64,000 nucleotides of DNA from Ciona intestinalis (GCF_000224145.3 NC_020179.2:1761612-1825611); one strand, 5' to 3'; shown: positions 23,301-35,934, counted from the first letter of the stretch. Made by a program: numbers and translations. The notes: generated by a model not told the origin, from the letters alone.

Positions 23301-23361
23301 TGATGCAATAAAACAATCAACAGAGTTGGACTATAAGAGAGATATTGTGTATGAAAAATAA
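17339..23361 (+). CDS. UPB1: beta-ureidopropionase, complete 10-exon copy (haplotype B)
   Basis: Nitrilase-superfamily enzyme that hydrolyses N-carbamoyl-beta-alanine and N-carbamoyl-beta-aminoisobutyrate, the last step of pyrimidine catabolism, in the cytosol. Exons 17339-17433, 18683-18842, 19256-19343, 19687-19781, 20404-20565, 20747-20850, 21830-21977, 22639-22708, 22907-23034 and 23275-23361 join in frame into 378 residues (human 384). The catalytic triad is visible: Glu112 in CMQEAW, Lys189 in [14 protein letters not shown], Cys226 in [12 protein letters not shown]. Each is offset by 7 from human Glu119, Lys196 and Cys233. Other near-identical blocks are [48 protein letters not shown] and [14 protein letters not shown]. 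The start is supported by [19 protein letters not shown], matching the family N-terminus. Intron 1 holds the gap 17625-18095 and a hAT-type insertion. The donor after exon 5 is GTTATT here and GTTAGT in the other haplotype. Confidence 0.95.
17509..18153. mobile_element. inverted-repeat MITE copy in UPB1 intron 1 (haplotype B), split by a gap
   Basis: Both halves match 13866-14056. The 471-N gap lies inside, so the gap length is probably overstated or hides an insertion. Confidence 0.6.
18194..18642. mobile_element. hAT-type non-autonomous DNA transposon, 449 bp, present only in haplotype B
   Basis: Ends are inverted repeats, TAGGGATGCACATTACAGAA and its complement. They are flanked by the 8-bp direct repeat CTCTAGGC (18186-18193 and 18643-18650). 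The matching place in haplotype A (about 14090-14105) has a single uninterrupted target, CTCTAGTC. No coding capacity. Target length and end sequence fit hAT. Confidence 0.85.
19353..19489 (+). mobile_element. SINE head fragment in UPB1 intron 3 (haplotype B)
   Basis: Allelic copy of 14789-14925, one or two bases different in the B-box (GGGTTCAAGGCCCG). Confidence 0.55.
20063..20310. repeat. tandem duplication of about 140 bp in UPB1 intron 4
   Basis: CATAAAACTATCATTTT...CCCCCCCAAAAA occurs twice in tandem. Also present in the other haplotype (24480-24720). Confidence 0.65.
20897..21203. mobile_element. hAT-type MITE in UPB1 intron 6 (haplotype B)
   Basis: Ends read CAGCATTTCTTAAACT and, complemented, CAGTGGTTCTTAAACT. 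The flanking 8-bp direct repeat is TCCTAGAT on the left (20889-20896) and TCCTGGAT on the right (21204-21211). About 307 bp, no open frame. Confidence 0.8.
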
Positions 23362-24151
23362 GTAGGAAAAAAACAAGGATCTACTTTATTTGAGGTGTTA
23401 TAGATTAAGTTTTTTAGGTATGGCGTATTCCATACACAGTAGTGGTTAAATTGTCATACAGTTAGTTAGACTTAGCTTTAACTAATGTTAAGAATTAAGA
23501 TTTAATGAATTTTGGTAATAGTTAATTTCTCATGACACTTTAGTTATGGGCTGTTTTTAGGGGCCTATTAAGCATATATATGTGTGCTATGTATTTACAC
23601 CTCAGTAATTGTGTTCATCAGTGCAAGTAATTCATGCATTATTTTCATAGCATCAATCATTGTGAAATTAACGCAGTTCCAGTTTATCACAAGTGCAATT
23701 TGTATATTAGACCTTTACATGCATAAATGACTATGTTCATTTGCCTTTTTTCCTGCTCTCTCTCTTTTTTGCATTTTTTCTAATATCCGAACTAAAATCT
23801 CTCATATTGTAAGAGAGAAAACCAGAAAAAAGCAAAACGGTATAGTCTTGTTTGCTTCAAAATGTGCCCATTTTTAATCCGTCCATTGCCAAAATAAAAT
23901 GTACCACGTCCATAACATATTCTGGTGAATTTAAATATATTTTAGCACTACTACGTGAGACCACGTTGGGTGAGACAGGTCAAAAAACACCCTATGCCCT
24001 TTGTCAAGCTTTTAATTCTGTTCTGTNNNNNNNNNNNNNNNNNNNNNNNNNNNNNNNNNNNNNNNNNNNNNNNNNNNNNNNNNNNNNNNNNNNNNNNNNN
24101 NNNNNNNNNNNNNNNNNNNNNNNNNNNNNNNNNNNNNNNNNNNNNNNNNNN

Positions 24152-27100
24152 CTGAATCAGCAGAAAATTGAGCAACTACAAAGTTGTGTCAAGAGGTAAT
24201 TAAAACTGAGAGGCCAACAATACATGTTTAGATATTCTGATTCTAAAGCTGTTTATGCTATATCAACTATATTTTGTTAATATAGATTCAGATCAGGCAT
24301 AGGAAAACGCTAAATTTAAATTAATAATTTAATAAATAAACCTTTTATATATGATGTACTGTTGCTGCCACCTATACTGTACTTGTATTTGACTCTTATA
24401 GTAAAAATTTTTACTTTCAGACATTCTATGCATTTTTCTATATTTTTTACAAGTTTTACCATTTAAAATATATTACTTCATAAAACTATCATTTTGCAAA
24501 GTAACAAATCACATAAAAGTAGTGAAGTTATAAATTGGTTGTCCCTCCCCCCCCAAAAAAAATATTGCTACTGTTTGTAAGGGCTTACATTATACACTTT
24601 TGTATTCTTTCATAAAACTATCATTTTACTGAGGAACAAATTACATGAAAATAGTGTAATGTGAAAAATTAATTCCCCCCCCCAAAAATGTTTTTCTGCT
24701 AGTGTCTGTATAGGTTTACACCTTTTAATCTCTGACCTGAGATACATTTCGACCAACTATTCCATCCCTGAACCGACCAACTATTCCATCCCTGAAAACC
24801 TAGTTATTTTACAGCTAGCGCGCAAACATAACATGGTAGTAGTGTCACCAATATTGGAACGCGATGAAACTCATGGTGGTGTGTTGTGGAACACTGCTGT
24901 TGTCATTTCAAACACTGGTGCTGTAATGGGAAAATCAAGAAAGAACCATATACCACGAGTCGGCGATTTTAACGAGGTTAGTCAGCAGTTTTTGAACACT
25001 TTTCAGTTATTTTTATGCAATTTTTTATTAACATATTTTTAAAAAATCAAAAATTTCTTTATAATGTTATTTTCTTAATATCCTAATTTTATTTTTTTTT
25101 TATTAGTCGACTTATTACATGGAGGGAAATACCGGCCACAAAGTATTTCAAACCAGTTTTGGACGTATAGGAATTAACATATGTTATGGGAGGCACCATC
25201 CTTTGAACTGGTAAGCAATAAGCATAGTCTACAGTTACAGTATATACATCCTGGATCAGCATTTCTTAAACTGGGGTAAATTTACCTCTGGGGGTAAGTT
25301 CCCCGTATTTAGAGGGTAAATGAGCTACCAATCAAAATCCACATCAGTTGACGGGGCAGAAAAATTGTGCCAATTGTAGTACTTAAACAGACATTGAGCA
25401 AGTCGTTGCCAAAAAGCTAGTGCATACGTCGCAATAAATATATAACTAATGAAATTAGTTGTTTTCGCTTTTTAATAAACAAGCGCCATAGTACATTAGG
25501 GTTAAATCTAATAGGCATCATTGTTAAAAGGGTAAAGCATACAAAAAAGTTTAAGAACCACTGTCCTGGATCCTATGCATTGTCCTAAAAACTAATTAAA
25601 GACTATTAATTCCAGACTCCAGTTGAGATAGAGTTTGAAATTTGCCCCAAATGTTAGGTCTCTTAGAATACTATGCAGTAGGAGTGTAGGACCTCGAAAT
25701 TTAGAATAGAATTAATTTAATCAAAACTATATATATATATTAGTCATATACCTTTGCTAACCTATTTTTAGTGTTTTATTAAACACATAAAATATTCTTT
25801 TTGTTTTCTCTTTAAATAATTCATATTTTTTGAATTTTTATCAAAACCTGGAGTAGCTTTGTTAAAATCCAGTTACACTGATACTTTTCAAACATAGGGG
25901 ACCTAGTTGATTAATGTGCCAAATGCAGTATACTTTAGCTCTGTTTGTTTAGTTACTTAACAGTAGCTTAAAGCTGTTTTAAGCACCATTAACATCACAC
26001 TCTATATTAAATAAATGATTAAATTAAATTTATTTCGTTTATTCGGTCACAAAAACAAGGTAGGGCAAAGACAGGTAGTAACGCTAAAACAACAGTTGTT
26101 AAAACACGCTTATTGATAAAAAAGGATGTTTTAAATAAAATGAGTAACCGCTACACTACATCGTACAGAAAACAATGTTATATGTTATAGGATGATGTAT
26201 GGTATCAATGGTGCTGAAATTGTGTTCAACCCTTCTGCTACTGTTGGTGCCTTATCTGAACCAATGTGGCCGATCGAAGCTCGCTGTGCTGCTATTGCCA
26301 ACCATTATTATGCATGTGGTATTAACAGAGTGGGAACGGTAGGTTTTTTTCAATCTTGCTTTGGGTACCATATTTTCACCTTTTTACTTCATGGTGCGAA
26401 CTCAATGCACAGATACACATTTTTGGTTTTGGTTCTTTACTTCTTGAAACACTTAATTTTCTCTCCAACTTCAGTTCTTTCTCTTTTCCTTCACTAAAAA
26501 TATCAGTGGTTATTACAAATGATTCTTCTGTTTTTGGTGTAGTTTCGTTATTAATTTGTTCATTAGTTTTTTCATTAACATGTTCCAGACTTATTTTGTG
26601 CACAGTAAGTAATACACTAAAATTTTAGGGGTCATAGGCAAAACCTGGCATAAATCCACATTGCATGCTAAAGACCCAGGGCATGCTACGCTGCAGGAGC
26701 TTGCCCACACAGAATAGAATCACTAAAATGACATGTGTGAATTCAATTAGTACAAGGTGTATGAAACAGAACTTACATGCAAAGATAAAATATGAATTCA
26801 TGACTCTGAGTTAATTTGGTATTCAGAAGCAAAAAGTTATACCTTCAATTTTACTTAAAATGCTTTAAAATTTTGTATGTTTTTATTTAACAATGTTTAT
26901 GTAAGTTAATGTAAGTACGTTCATAAAACCTTTGTTTTGTATTCTGCTTTTATTTAGTATAAAAGCCATGGTATTGCACAAATTTGATCAAAAGTTCTAA
27001 TTTCAATAGTGGACATGTTTTATGTAGGAAACATTTTCAAACGAATTTACTTCTGGAGATGGGAAAAAGGCACACAAGGATTTTGGACATTTTTATGGTA

Positions 27101-27758
27101 ACTTTATTTACTTTATAAAGTACTTATAATTAAAAATGCCATTTGCACAGCATTTTCAAATTATGTAACTTGAAATGGTTTTATGTTTCACATCACTTAA
27201 AATACCTCTAACATTATGCCTATGGTCTAAACTCTAAACGATAACTATATTTAAGCAACAATAGTATACCCCAATAATAGAGTGTTGTTAAATCAGGTTC
27301 AAGCTACATAGCTTCTCCTGATGGTTCAAGAACACCTGGTTTATCAAGAACTAAAGATGGTCTTCTTGTCGTAGCAGTAGATCTTAACAAATGTCAAGAG
27401 ATTTCAGATAAGTGGTGTTTTAGGGTAAGTTTGGTAGAATTTTTCGTTTATTTTCAGAATAATCAAAATTTGAGTTTGTTTTATGAAAATTAGAGGTACT
27501 TAAGTGCATAAAACATGGGTTTTTAGTCAGCTTCAATACAAACATTTTATATATATATGATTTTTTAGGACATATATTGATATATATGTATATTGTCTAA
27601 TATTCTAATCTACAAATCGGTAAAAGTTAAATTTTTTGGCATACTTTTTTTGTAAAAAATGCTTTTTGTAGATGACAGCCCGCCATGAACTTTATGCTGA
27701 TGCAATAAAACAATCAACAGAGTTGGACTATAAGAGAGATATTGTGTATGAAAAATAA
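24152..27758 (+). CDS. UPB1: beta-ureidopropionase exons 4 (part) to 10 (haplotype A, 3' part)
   Basis: Starts inside exon 4 at the edge of the gap 24027-24151. Remaining exons are 24152-24195, 24815-24976, 25107-25210, 26191-26338, 27028-27097, 27297-27424 and 27672-27758. Catalytic Lys ([13 protein letters not shown]) and Cys (ICYGRHHP) are present, and all splice sites agree with 19687-23361. One oddity: codon 24169-24171 reads TGA where haplotype B has GGA (AENGATTK). It lies 17 bases from the contig end, where base quality is often poor, so I would not call the allele dead on this alone. Otherwise the frame is open to the stop at 27758. Confidence 0.85.
25257..25563. mobile_element. hAT-type MITE in UPB1 intron 6 (haplotype A)
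   Basis: Same insertion as 20897-21203, here with identical 8-bp flanks TCCTGGAT on both sides. Shared by both haplotypes, so older than their split. Confidence 0.8.
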
Positions 27759-29451
27759 GTAGGACAACACGAATCTATTTTATTAAAGGTGTTATAGATT
27801 AAGTTTTTTAGTTATGGCGTATTCCATACACAGTAGTGGCTAAATTGTCATACAGTTAATTAGACTTAGCTTTAACTAATGTTAAGAATTAAGATTTAAT
27901 GAATTTTGGTGATAGTTAATTTCTCATGACACTTTAGTTATGGGCTGTTTTTAGGGGCCTTTTAAGCATATATATGTGTGCTATGTAGTTACACCTCAGT
28001 AATTGTGTTTATCAGTGCAAGTAATTCATGCATTATTTTCATAGCATCAGTCATTGTGAAATTAACGCAGTTCCAGTTTATCACAAGTGCAATTTGTGTA
28101 TTAGACCTTTACATGCATAAATGACTATGTTTATTTGCCTTTTTTTCCTGCTCTCTCTTTTTTTTACATTTTTTTAAGATTTCAAATTCTCTCATATTGT
28201 AAATGAGAAAACTAGAAAAAAAGGCAAAACGGTATAGTCTTGTTTGCTTCAAAATGTGCCCATTTTTAATCCGTCCATTGCCAATATAAAATGTACCACG
28301 CCCATAACATATTCTGGTGAATTTAAATATATTTTAGCACTACTACGGGAGACCACGTTGGGTGAGACAGGTCAAAAAACACCCTATGCCCTTTGTCAAG
28401 CTTTTAAATTCTGTTCTATTTGTAACTGTGAAAAAAAGTATTGTTCTAAATGTCTTTTTTTTTATTTTTGGAAAACACAAATGGAAAAGTCGCAAAAATT
28501 CGGTTAAAACACAAATAAAAAAGTTGCAAAAATTAGTCAAAAAACTCAAATAAAAAAAGTCGCAAGCCTAGTTGAGAGAACTGATATCTGATGCATAAAA
28601 CTGCACAATAACGATTCGCGACTTCATTTATGCAGAGTTTAGTTTCGGCAAACACAAAACGTACGACCGGGTTCAAAAATACGGTTTGGAACTTTAAAGC
28701 GGCCAAGGGCCAACTCTTGGAAGTAAAATTTTTAAATCGGTGCTGAAATCCGTTTCATTACTCTTGGAGTTCTCTTGGCCGTACATATCACAGGGAAAAT
28801 GTGTTTATAGCTGGTATCTGTTTCAAAATCCCCTTAAGAGTTCAAGTTTTCTCTTGCCCGTACATAAAGCATGTAAGTTGTAGTTGCCCAATCTACCGAA
28901 TGGAGAATCGGCGTCGGTTCAAATTCATACGACTGACTCCGATGTTTCTCAAAGGTGAGAAGGCCGATAGTAGGGAAGTGGGTTTACCTTGTGACAAGTC
29001 GCAAGCTGCGGGAAACAAAACGTTATGGTTAAAGTTTGTATAACGTAAATAGTTTACGCTGCACACGATGGTTATTTTTTGTAGCTAAAATTTAAAGCCA
29101 TTTTAGGGTGGCAGCGAAGAATATGAAATTAAACGGAAAAATTAAAAACCTCATTAAAACATTATGTCATGCTCTAGCATAGGCTACCATGTACAGCCAG
29201 TTTTAATTGTTTAAGTTCGAATCTCGGCACGGTGACCATGTTACAATTTAAAGTGTGTATTTTCGATGAGATTTCCTTGATTTTACTGCTGTGGGGTAAA
29301 ACAGACACCGTTAGCACATATTCACATATTTTCCAAACGTGTATTAGCAAAAAACAACGCACTTTTAGATACGTGAGGATACTGTAACAAGGTAAAAAAT
29401 GTTTTTTCCAACATTTTTTAAATCAAGCATGAACCATGTTACTCTAATCTA
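27759..29451. other. intergenic region downstream of UPB1
   Basis: Holds the 3' flank of UPB1 (to about 28417, repeated at 23362-24026), an A-rich tandem repeat (28475-28565), and an inverted-repeat element near 29290-29455. Reading frames here are short and unsupported. Confidence 0.55.
28475..28565. repeat. A-rich tandem repeat, about 30-base unit, three copies
   Basis: Units contain ACACAAAT or CTCAAAT followed by AAAAAAGTCGCAA-type words. Confidence 0.55.
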
Positions 29452-29455
29452 CTAT
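29290..29455. mobile_element. decayed inverted-repeat MITE copy
   Basis: TGGGGTAAAACAGACACCGT start; weak right end ACTCTAATCTACTATAT. Confidence 0.45.
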
Positions 29456-31390
29456 ATTTCAGCTATTACGAAATATTCACCTTTTATTAATCCCGTTAAT
29501 TCTTCCTCTTCTTCTAACTCTATAGTAACATCGTCAAGCATGTCAGCGTGTTCGGCACAGCTCTTTTGCGCCCTCACCAGGTTCATTTCACTGCGGACGT
29601 CGAGCAGTTTTCGAGCAAGTTTGTTGTCTTCGATTCGCATTATAACCTGTGGCGTCACAATATAGATTCGGATTTAAAATTTGAAAATAAATAGAAATCG
29701 CGGAGACAGTAATATAGGTTAAACCAAGTTTAGTTTTTTTGCGGTATTACATGGAATGAATGAATAAATGTAACTTACTTTATCCTCGCGTGGCCGGAAA
29801 ACGACGGTCGTTAAACATGGGTGTCCTGTTTCAAACACCTCGTGCCAGCTTATGAGTTACCAAGTATGTTACTTTGTGGGCGAAGTTTTACAGCAATTAT
29901 TGTCTACTCACCAAATCCCTTCGTAGTTTTTCAAACATTTGACCGACGCGTCTGTACCGGGCGCTAACATCTTCTGTATTTTCATTTTTTGTTGGATTTT
30001 CAACTAACAAAGGAACATTCGAAGTCTCCGGCAGAACGGCCATTTTTTCTGGTCGGCCCGGGGTATTGTTATTGGCGACATCGGCCGCTTTGTCCGCGAG
30101 ACTGACAGCTTCATCGCATTCTGGAATAGCTGTGCGCCCATACCTTCTGACCCGCCTCGTTGGCGTTGGAGTAATACCGTCCATGTCTGACGTCATTTTA
30201 GTTGGGGTATTGATGTTCTCTGCAAACAGCTGACGGTGGAAATCGCCCGCTGTTACGTGTACCTGCCGGAACAATACACACTCAATCATTATTTCACTAA
30301 AGTAAAGAATAACTTTCTACAAATTCGACTTCAAAGCTGGCAGTTTCATTATTTACATTTACAATAAAGGCTTCATTTTACCAAGGCTTTACCTTGTCAT
30401 ATTTGCCCTTTGACAATCCCTTTAAATCTATAGCGTCCCTTGCGTACACTTTCGCTATTAATCCATTTTTAACATACCTTCGGATCTGTGTTATCGAGAA
30501 CTGCTTCGTATGTAGATGTAGACTGTACAGTAGCCGTACTCTCTTGCTTTAATCGTTGCGTCATCATGTTGTCCAGATACTGCGGTGGAGAGGAACTGAC
30601 GTACTGTCCTCGCGCTTTCCGGTACTCAATGACCTAAAATGTAAAACGGGTACGTTTAAATTAACATCATCAAATTTCGTTTTGCGAATGGTCTCAAAAA
30701 CATAAAATTAAAAAACGGTAAAACACATCAACCGTGTACATTGTATATTATCTTTAGAGTTCGCCGCGTGACAGAAAAGTAACATAATTTTGAGAATTCT
30801 GTAACAACAGATGTTTTTCCAGCAGTTTGTAGTCTAGACTTCTGATGTTGCGAAAAAGATTGCTACATCACGTTTAAATTCTTCAGAGGTATTGGATTTA
30901 AATACGCGACATCCAGACATCACGATCTCCCAACACGCAGCGTTATTTCAGGTATCTCTGACCTCAAACAACTCGTGCTTGGAAACACTTTTGTTTTGCA
31001 TACATTTTTTCTTCAGGACCAAAATTTAAAACATGTTTTTCAGTAGTTTTTAGGACCGAAAATTTACAAAATTTGGTTGCTGTTTTGCATTTTACATTAA
31101 GTCTGCTACGTGTAATGTTTACGTTGGCACTTGTTTTGCCCTTACGTAATACCGTTTTTGTTTTCTCAGTACCAGGAACGCAGGCCTTTAATCACCAGGC
31201 ATATTGCCCATATATACACGCAAACCAACACCAGGATTTAGTAAATCTGCCGTACCTGTTTCCACTGTACCACAGAGGGTCGTCTGGTGGCAAGATTCAA
31301 CTTGTTTGACAACTCTTTAAGCTGGTGCAAATCGGTTTGTACTTGCAAGCCGTCGATGTTTATATTTCTTCTTGTTGTCATGGTTGCCAT
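29452..31390 (-). CDS. FAM167-family protein, 4 exons
   Basis: Exons on the minus strand are 31390-31256, 30633-30478, 30262-29912 and 29646-29452, all phase 0, giving 278 residues. The N-terminal block LKELSNKLNLATRRPSVVQW matches vertebrate FAM167A/B ([20 protein letters not shown] as I recall it). The C-terminal block LARKLLDVRSEMNLVRAQKS followed by HADMLDDVTIELEEEEEL matches their coiled-coil end (LNDATYELEERDEL). The middle exon is a linker rich in Pro, Thr and Asn with no domain I recognise. Biochemical function is not established for the family. The ATG at 31390 is the first in frame, with a second Met three codons on. Upstream DNA from about 32.8 to 33.7 kb is richer in G+C than its surroundings and might hold regulatory sequence. 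Confidence 0.85.
29754..29885 (-). mobile_element. tRNA-derived SINE tail fragment in a FAM167-like intron
   Basis: Tail with GAATGAATGAATAAATG, CCTCGCGTGGCCGGAAAACG and CCTCGTGCCAGCTTATGAG. Head missing. Confidence 0.6.
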
Positions 31391-32015
31391 TTAGTTTAAA
31401 AAAATTTACTTGACAAAGTAATAGTAGATAACTATACAATATGTGATCTGCAATGCAAAAAAACGCACATTAATCAACCATTTATTTCACGGTCTTGCAT
31501 TCATTAAGCAGCCATTGGCATATCAATACACAATCAATTTTCTAAGCATATATGCTTTCCTGTATTTTCCGATACAAAAACATAAATAGAAAATTTTAAA
31601 ATGTCAAGTCTTTGAAGGGTCTTGTTATGCTCACCGCAGAAAGTAATAACAGCCAAACATTTTGTCACTAAGCGATCAAACAATCTCCCGTAAGACCCCA
31701 AACACTGCCGCTGTTCATTTAATCCATAAATTGCTATGCCCAATTACATTTGAATGGAACGCCCATTTCCACAATATTTACCAAAACTTTAAATCCGCTA
31801 AGTCTGTAACAACGCTTGTAATACGCTGGGCGCGCTGTGTTTGCTGTCGCCCGATTGTCGGCCAAAACTGAAGACCGTAAACCATAATTGCCCTTATCGT
31901 AGTACATAACGTGCCCGCATTACACACATTTGGTTCAAAGAGTTTATCCTATAGCGCATTTACTAATTCAAATTTAATACACCGTTTTTGGACTCCAAAA
32001 GAAGCGTATATAGCA

Positions 32016-32203
32016 CTGTGGGGTAAGACGGGACACATTTTGCACATAATATCCAAATACCATGATCGTGTTTTAAACAATTAACAAAGGTCTATGGGAG
32101 TCGTGAGGATACAGTTTTATAATTCTTTAAATGTGCTTTGTTTACTACCAAATAGGACAAGGAAATATAATAAAAAATGTCCTATCTTACCCCACCCGCA
32201 TAT
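32016..32203. mobile_element. inverted-repeat MITE copy
   Basis: CTGTGGGGTAAGACGGGACA; right GTCCTATCTTACCCCACCC. Confidence 0.7.
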
Positions 32204-34660
32204 ACTTAATTATGTAACATACTCATACTTTGGAGACATAAATAGAGCAGTGTCCCATCATGTAGTAGTCTCAAATATCCTTTAACACACGCTCTGAACA
32301 AACTTAACCAGGTAATAATTATCTTTTGAATCTTCAGCTTTGTGAGCACTTTTGCCACAAATCTGTGTCTAGTGTATTTAATACACAAAATTAAATTTCT
32401 GTTCTTCTTCAAAACTAGTCGTATCTTTCTATCGCTTTAGGAATAAAATATCAACCCAAAGCTAGCGTTATCAAGCGTTAAAAGTACATATAAGATATAT
32501 CTACACGTACGTTCCGCGTATTGTACCTTCATTTGCAAAAAATCTTGTTTTATAAAGAAAAATGGGGACGAAAAATCCGGCGTTTATATTCTTAAGTCCA
32601 TACATAACGCACGTTGCATAACAGTAACTTTTAATAACGCTGTTAGTGTAATAGCTTTTTTCATTCACTGTCATACACTCGCGTTTTAAAATTGCATTAT
32701 ACCAACAATATTCTATACTACTTCTAATTCTATCCCTACGTTTCAGAATTTATATGAGATCTGTCTTGCATTTCATTTGACTCTCTTTTTATAAATACCT
32801 GCCTTTTTTTCTGACACGTCCCATTTTTCATTCCAATTACTCCCGCAATGGCGCCTTTCTGGCCGCTGACAAACGTTTCTCATTCCCATTGCCTTTAGCA
32901 GCGGGAGTCTTTATCTGCCCATGCGAATTTGGGATATCGCGTGGTCCTATACATACACCTCGCTTCTGGACTATTTTAGTGGTAATTTACAGCTCACACC
33001 TCCCGCACGCGTCTATAGTTGCCAGTTTCACTCTAACCACCGCAGCTGCATGGCGGGAACCGCTCATTAAAATTTGCAGGCCGTAATTCGTATGTTGTGG
33101 CAAGTGCACTGTAAACAACAAACTCGTGATTCGCATTACTTATATTTTCAACATGGATATTTACAAGTAGAAATCAGGAATTATACATGTACTCTTATTT
33201 GTGCGGTTAAACCGTTCACTCTTCGTCGGTACTTACACTGTAAGAGCACTTGGACGCCTTTGTAACATCGACAATACCCTTGCAGTACCTTATTATTAAG
33301 TCCCTTCGCATTTTAAACAATGGGGCAGTTTAGCTGCTGCCATCACCCTAACTAAATCTCCTAAAACTGCTCACTTAGACAACTCGTACAGCGCTGCACT
33401 GCAGTTTATAAACAGGTCACACAACCTCTTGTTTTTCAAGCAGCAAGCATTTCGAATCCGGTTTATCTTTCGCTGTCCTTAGTTCAGGCCGATTCATCTC
33501 CGCCAGTCAAACAAACGACAGAACGTCATGCGAGTTCAGAAAAAGCGACGATCAGGTAGTTTATACCAAAACTTCTCATACGTCTATGATGCACTACCTG
33601 TACCGTCACGATTGCCTCTTACCCAATTTGCATTACATGTACTCCTTTCGCTTTGACAATAAACAATAACACGCCTTTGTTTCAGCTGAGAAAATATATT
33701 CTAAACGCCGGTATGCTTGTTACGGTTTTACTCAATCAACATTCGTTCTTTAACTTGTTACAGTTCGCATAACTCATATAAACTTACACGTCCGTGTTTT
33801 GTAAACTATAATAGTTTTGTAGAATATAATAATTTGACTATAGGCCGTCATCTATATATAGATCTATGCATATTTATGGCTGAGTTTTAATATAAACTGT
33901 ATAGCTACTGTTACTGTTTGATATTGAAAACTTAGCCTATATAAAAAAAGCCAAAACCGTTACAAACGGTTCATAAGCTTCGAAGCCTTTTTCTAACTGA
34001 TGAACTCTATATTGTTATAGCTGTTCTTGCGTCAGCGAGCTTATGACAATACATATAGCATACAGCCATACATAATAAGCATTGTCATATGTTTGTATCT
34101 GACCGTGGCTGGCTCATTGGGCTATTGTGAAGTTCTGACTCTCTTGCTCGCTAATAAAGACCTGTAGCCTCTAATCCAAATATTTGCTCTTGTGTTTCGC
34201 GCGCGCGACTTTCCGTCAGTTGGGAAAATCTCGTGCTGTTTCGTGCAACTCATTACACACAATTATGAGCATTAAGTGACGGTGGCTAGTTTGCGCTGTT
34301 TAAATAGGAGATAACCGCTCAAGAAAGGAAAGTGTGAACGCCAATGACTTCTGTTTAAAGAAATACACCGGAAAAGTGACGTATAGGAAGTAGCATCAAT
34401 GAGGTGTAAATAAGATTCTAATTAGTCGTTTTTTCGGCTTTATATATAATATTCCGTAATACTTCGTAACATTCCTGTTTTACCTTTCTATTAAAATCAC
34501 CTAAAAATAATGTTCATTTGACGAAATATTATGCGTATTAATTTTAATAGGAATTCGATATATTTTATTTTCGTTACTTTTAGATTACTTTTCAGGTATT
34601 ATGCACTCAATGTAATTATTATTTTTCGTAAGGTGTAATTATTATTTTCAACATTCACAT

Positions 34661-34859
34661 ATAGTAGGGTGGGGGACGATGGGACACCTTTTCATTTTAT
34701 TTCCTCGTCTTCCAAATTTGGTAGTAAACAAAGAACACTAAAAGATTTATAAAACCGTATTCTTGCAACTCCCATAGAGCGTTGTTAATTGTTTAAAACA
34801 CGATCAGGATATCTGGATATTATGTGCTAAAGGTGTCCCATCTCCCCCACAGTACTATA
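34661..34859. mobile_element. inverted-repeat MITE copy
   Basis: TATAGTAGGGTGGGGGACGA; right GGTGTCCCATCTCCCCCACA. Confidence 0.75.
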
Positions 34860-35408
34860 TGTCGTAAAGACGTAAACGTTTTGTAATGGTAAGCACATAT
34901 TTCGCATAGTTAACTATGTATACGAAGTGCGTCATCTCAAATCTAGTGCACAGATTGATTATTTGCCGCAGTCAAACCCATACGTCATACTTTGCTTATT
35001 TTTAAATTGGTCGCTAAGGAACCCGACCCTGTATGTCAGTAGAATTTACAACTCGTTAAAGTCATTGTACGTTTACATTGCAGATCTGTATGCTCTGTCA
35101 TGCCGTTTGCTTGTCATATAATTTGTTTTACTTTGAGTTACAGGTCAAACATCGTATATTGACGAAGTGGGTATCCGCAGTAATAAGTGAACTCGTCTTT
35201 CTTTGTTGTGGGAACATGGTCAATAAACATTGTCCAAACTAAAAAAAAACATCAGCACACATTTTTGTCTTAAGTCAGAGTAATTTGGTATTTTGAAATA
35301 GAATTAAACTGGGTTTAATAACGATTTAGCTATTTAAAATCAAAAAATTAAAATAAAAAAAAATAAAATGTAATAGAGGCCTAGTCTATATTTTTACTTT
35401 TATTTTAT

Positions 35409-35545
35409 ATAGTAGGGTGGGGGGAGATGGGACACCTTTAGCACATAATATTTAATATTCGGATCGTGTTTAAAACAATTAACAACAGTCTATAGTCCCA
35501 TTTAAAGTAAGTTACATTCATTCATACATTCATTCTCCCAACCTA
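35409..35545. mobile_element. shortened inverted-repeat MITE copy
   Basis: TATAGTAGGGTGGGGGGAGA left end; internal part replaced by a SINE-tail-like GTAAGTTACATTCATTC. Confidence 0.6.
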
Positions 35546-35934
35546 CTGTAATTTAAATAAAGAAGCATTCATTGTATCAAATCAGAAAACATTGAAAATT
35601 CTTTAGTGGTTCAGACACTATAGAAACGGTCAAATTTGAGTAAAACTTTTTATATATAGTAAATCCCATGCATTGTCGCACTGCCGATTTTTTACCCAAC
35701 TGTTTTTTACTCGATTTCTTTAGACTTAGAGGCTGTTTTGATTATTGAAACTTTGTTTGTACCTTTAGTTCATATTTAGGCATCTCTTTCCATATTCTAA
35801 TTTTGTTTTTTTGTTGGTAACCTTTAATAATATTTGACAAAAAAAAATACAAAACATGATTGAATCTCAAAATGTACAGTCCGGATCGTTTTAACTAAAT
35901 GATGAAATGTGATACAGTTACATTCTGAATGTTA

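Larger units (their letters stand above)
15130..24026. repeat. second-haplotype contig duplicating 11574-15004 plus 24152-28417
   Basis: Left end 15130 matches 11574. The contig runs colinearly through the Mettl27 last exon, UPB1 exons 1-10 and the 3' flank, ending at 24026, which matches 28417. It is bounded by two gaps of exactly 125 N (15005-15129 and 24027-24151). The outer copy breaks at 15004 (equal to 19569 here) and resumes at 24152 (equal to 19738 here). The inner contig thus spans the outer copy's gap and repeats both of its sides. Confidence 0.85.

Noticed and set aside
23852-24199. Frame spanning the gap at 24027-24151
   Set aside because: It joins UPB1 3' flank to exon 4 across unknown sequence; an artefact.
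15130-28417. UPB1 as a genuine tandem gene duplication
   Set aside because: The copies' breakpoints fall at assembly gaps and complement each other exactly. An allelic contig explains the data better.
32889-33265. Frames in the G+C-richer stretch upstream of the FAM167-like gene
   Set aside because: Short, no family resemblance, no consistent splice sites; more likely noncoding regulatory DNA.
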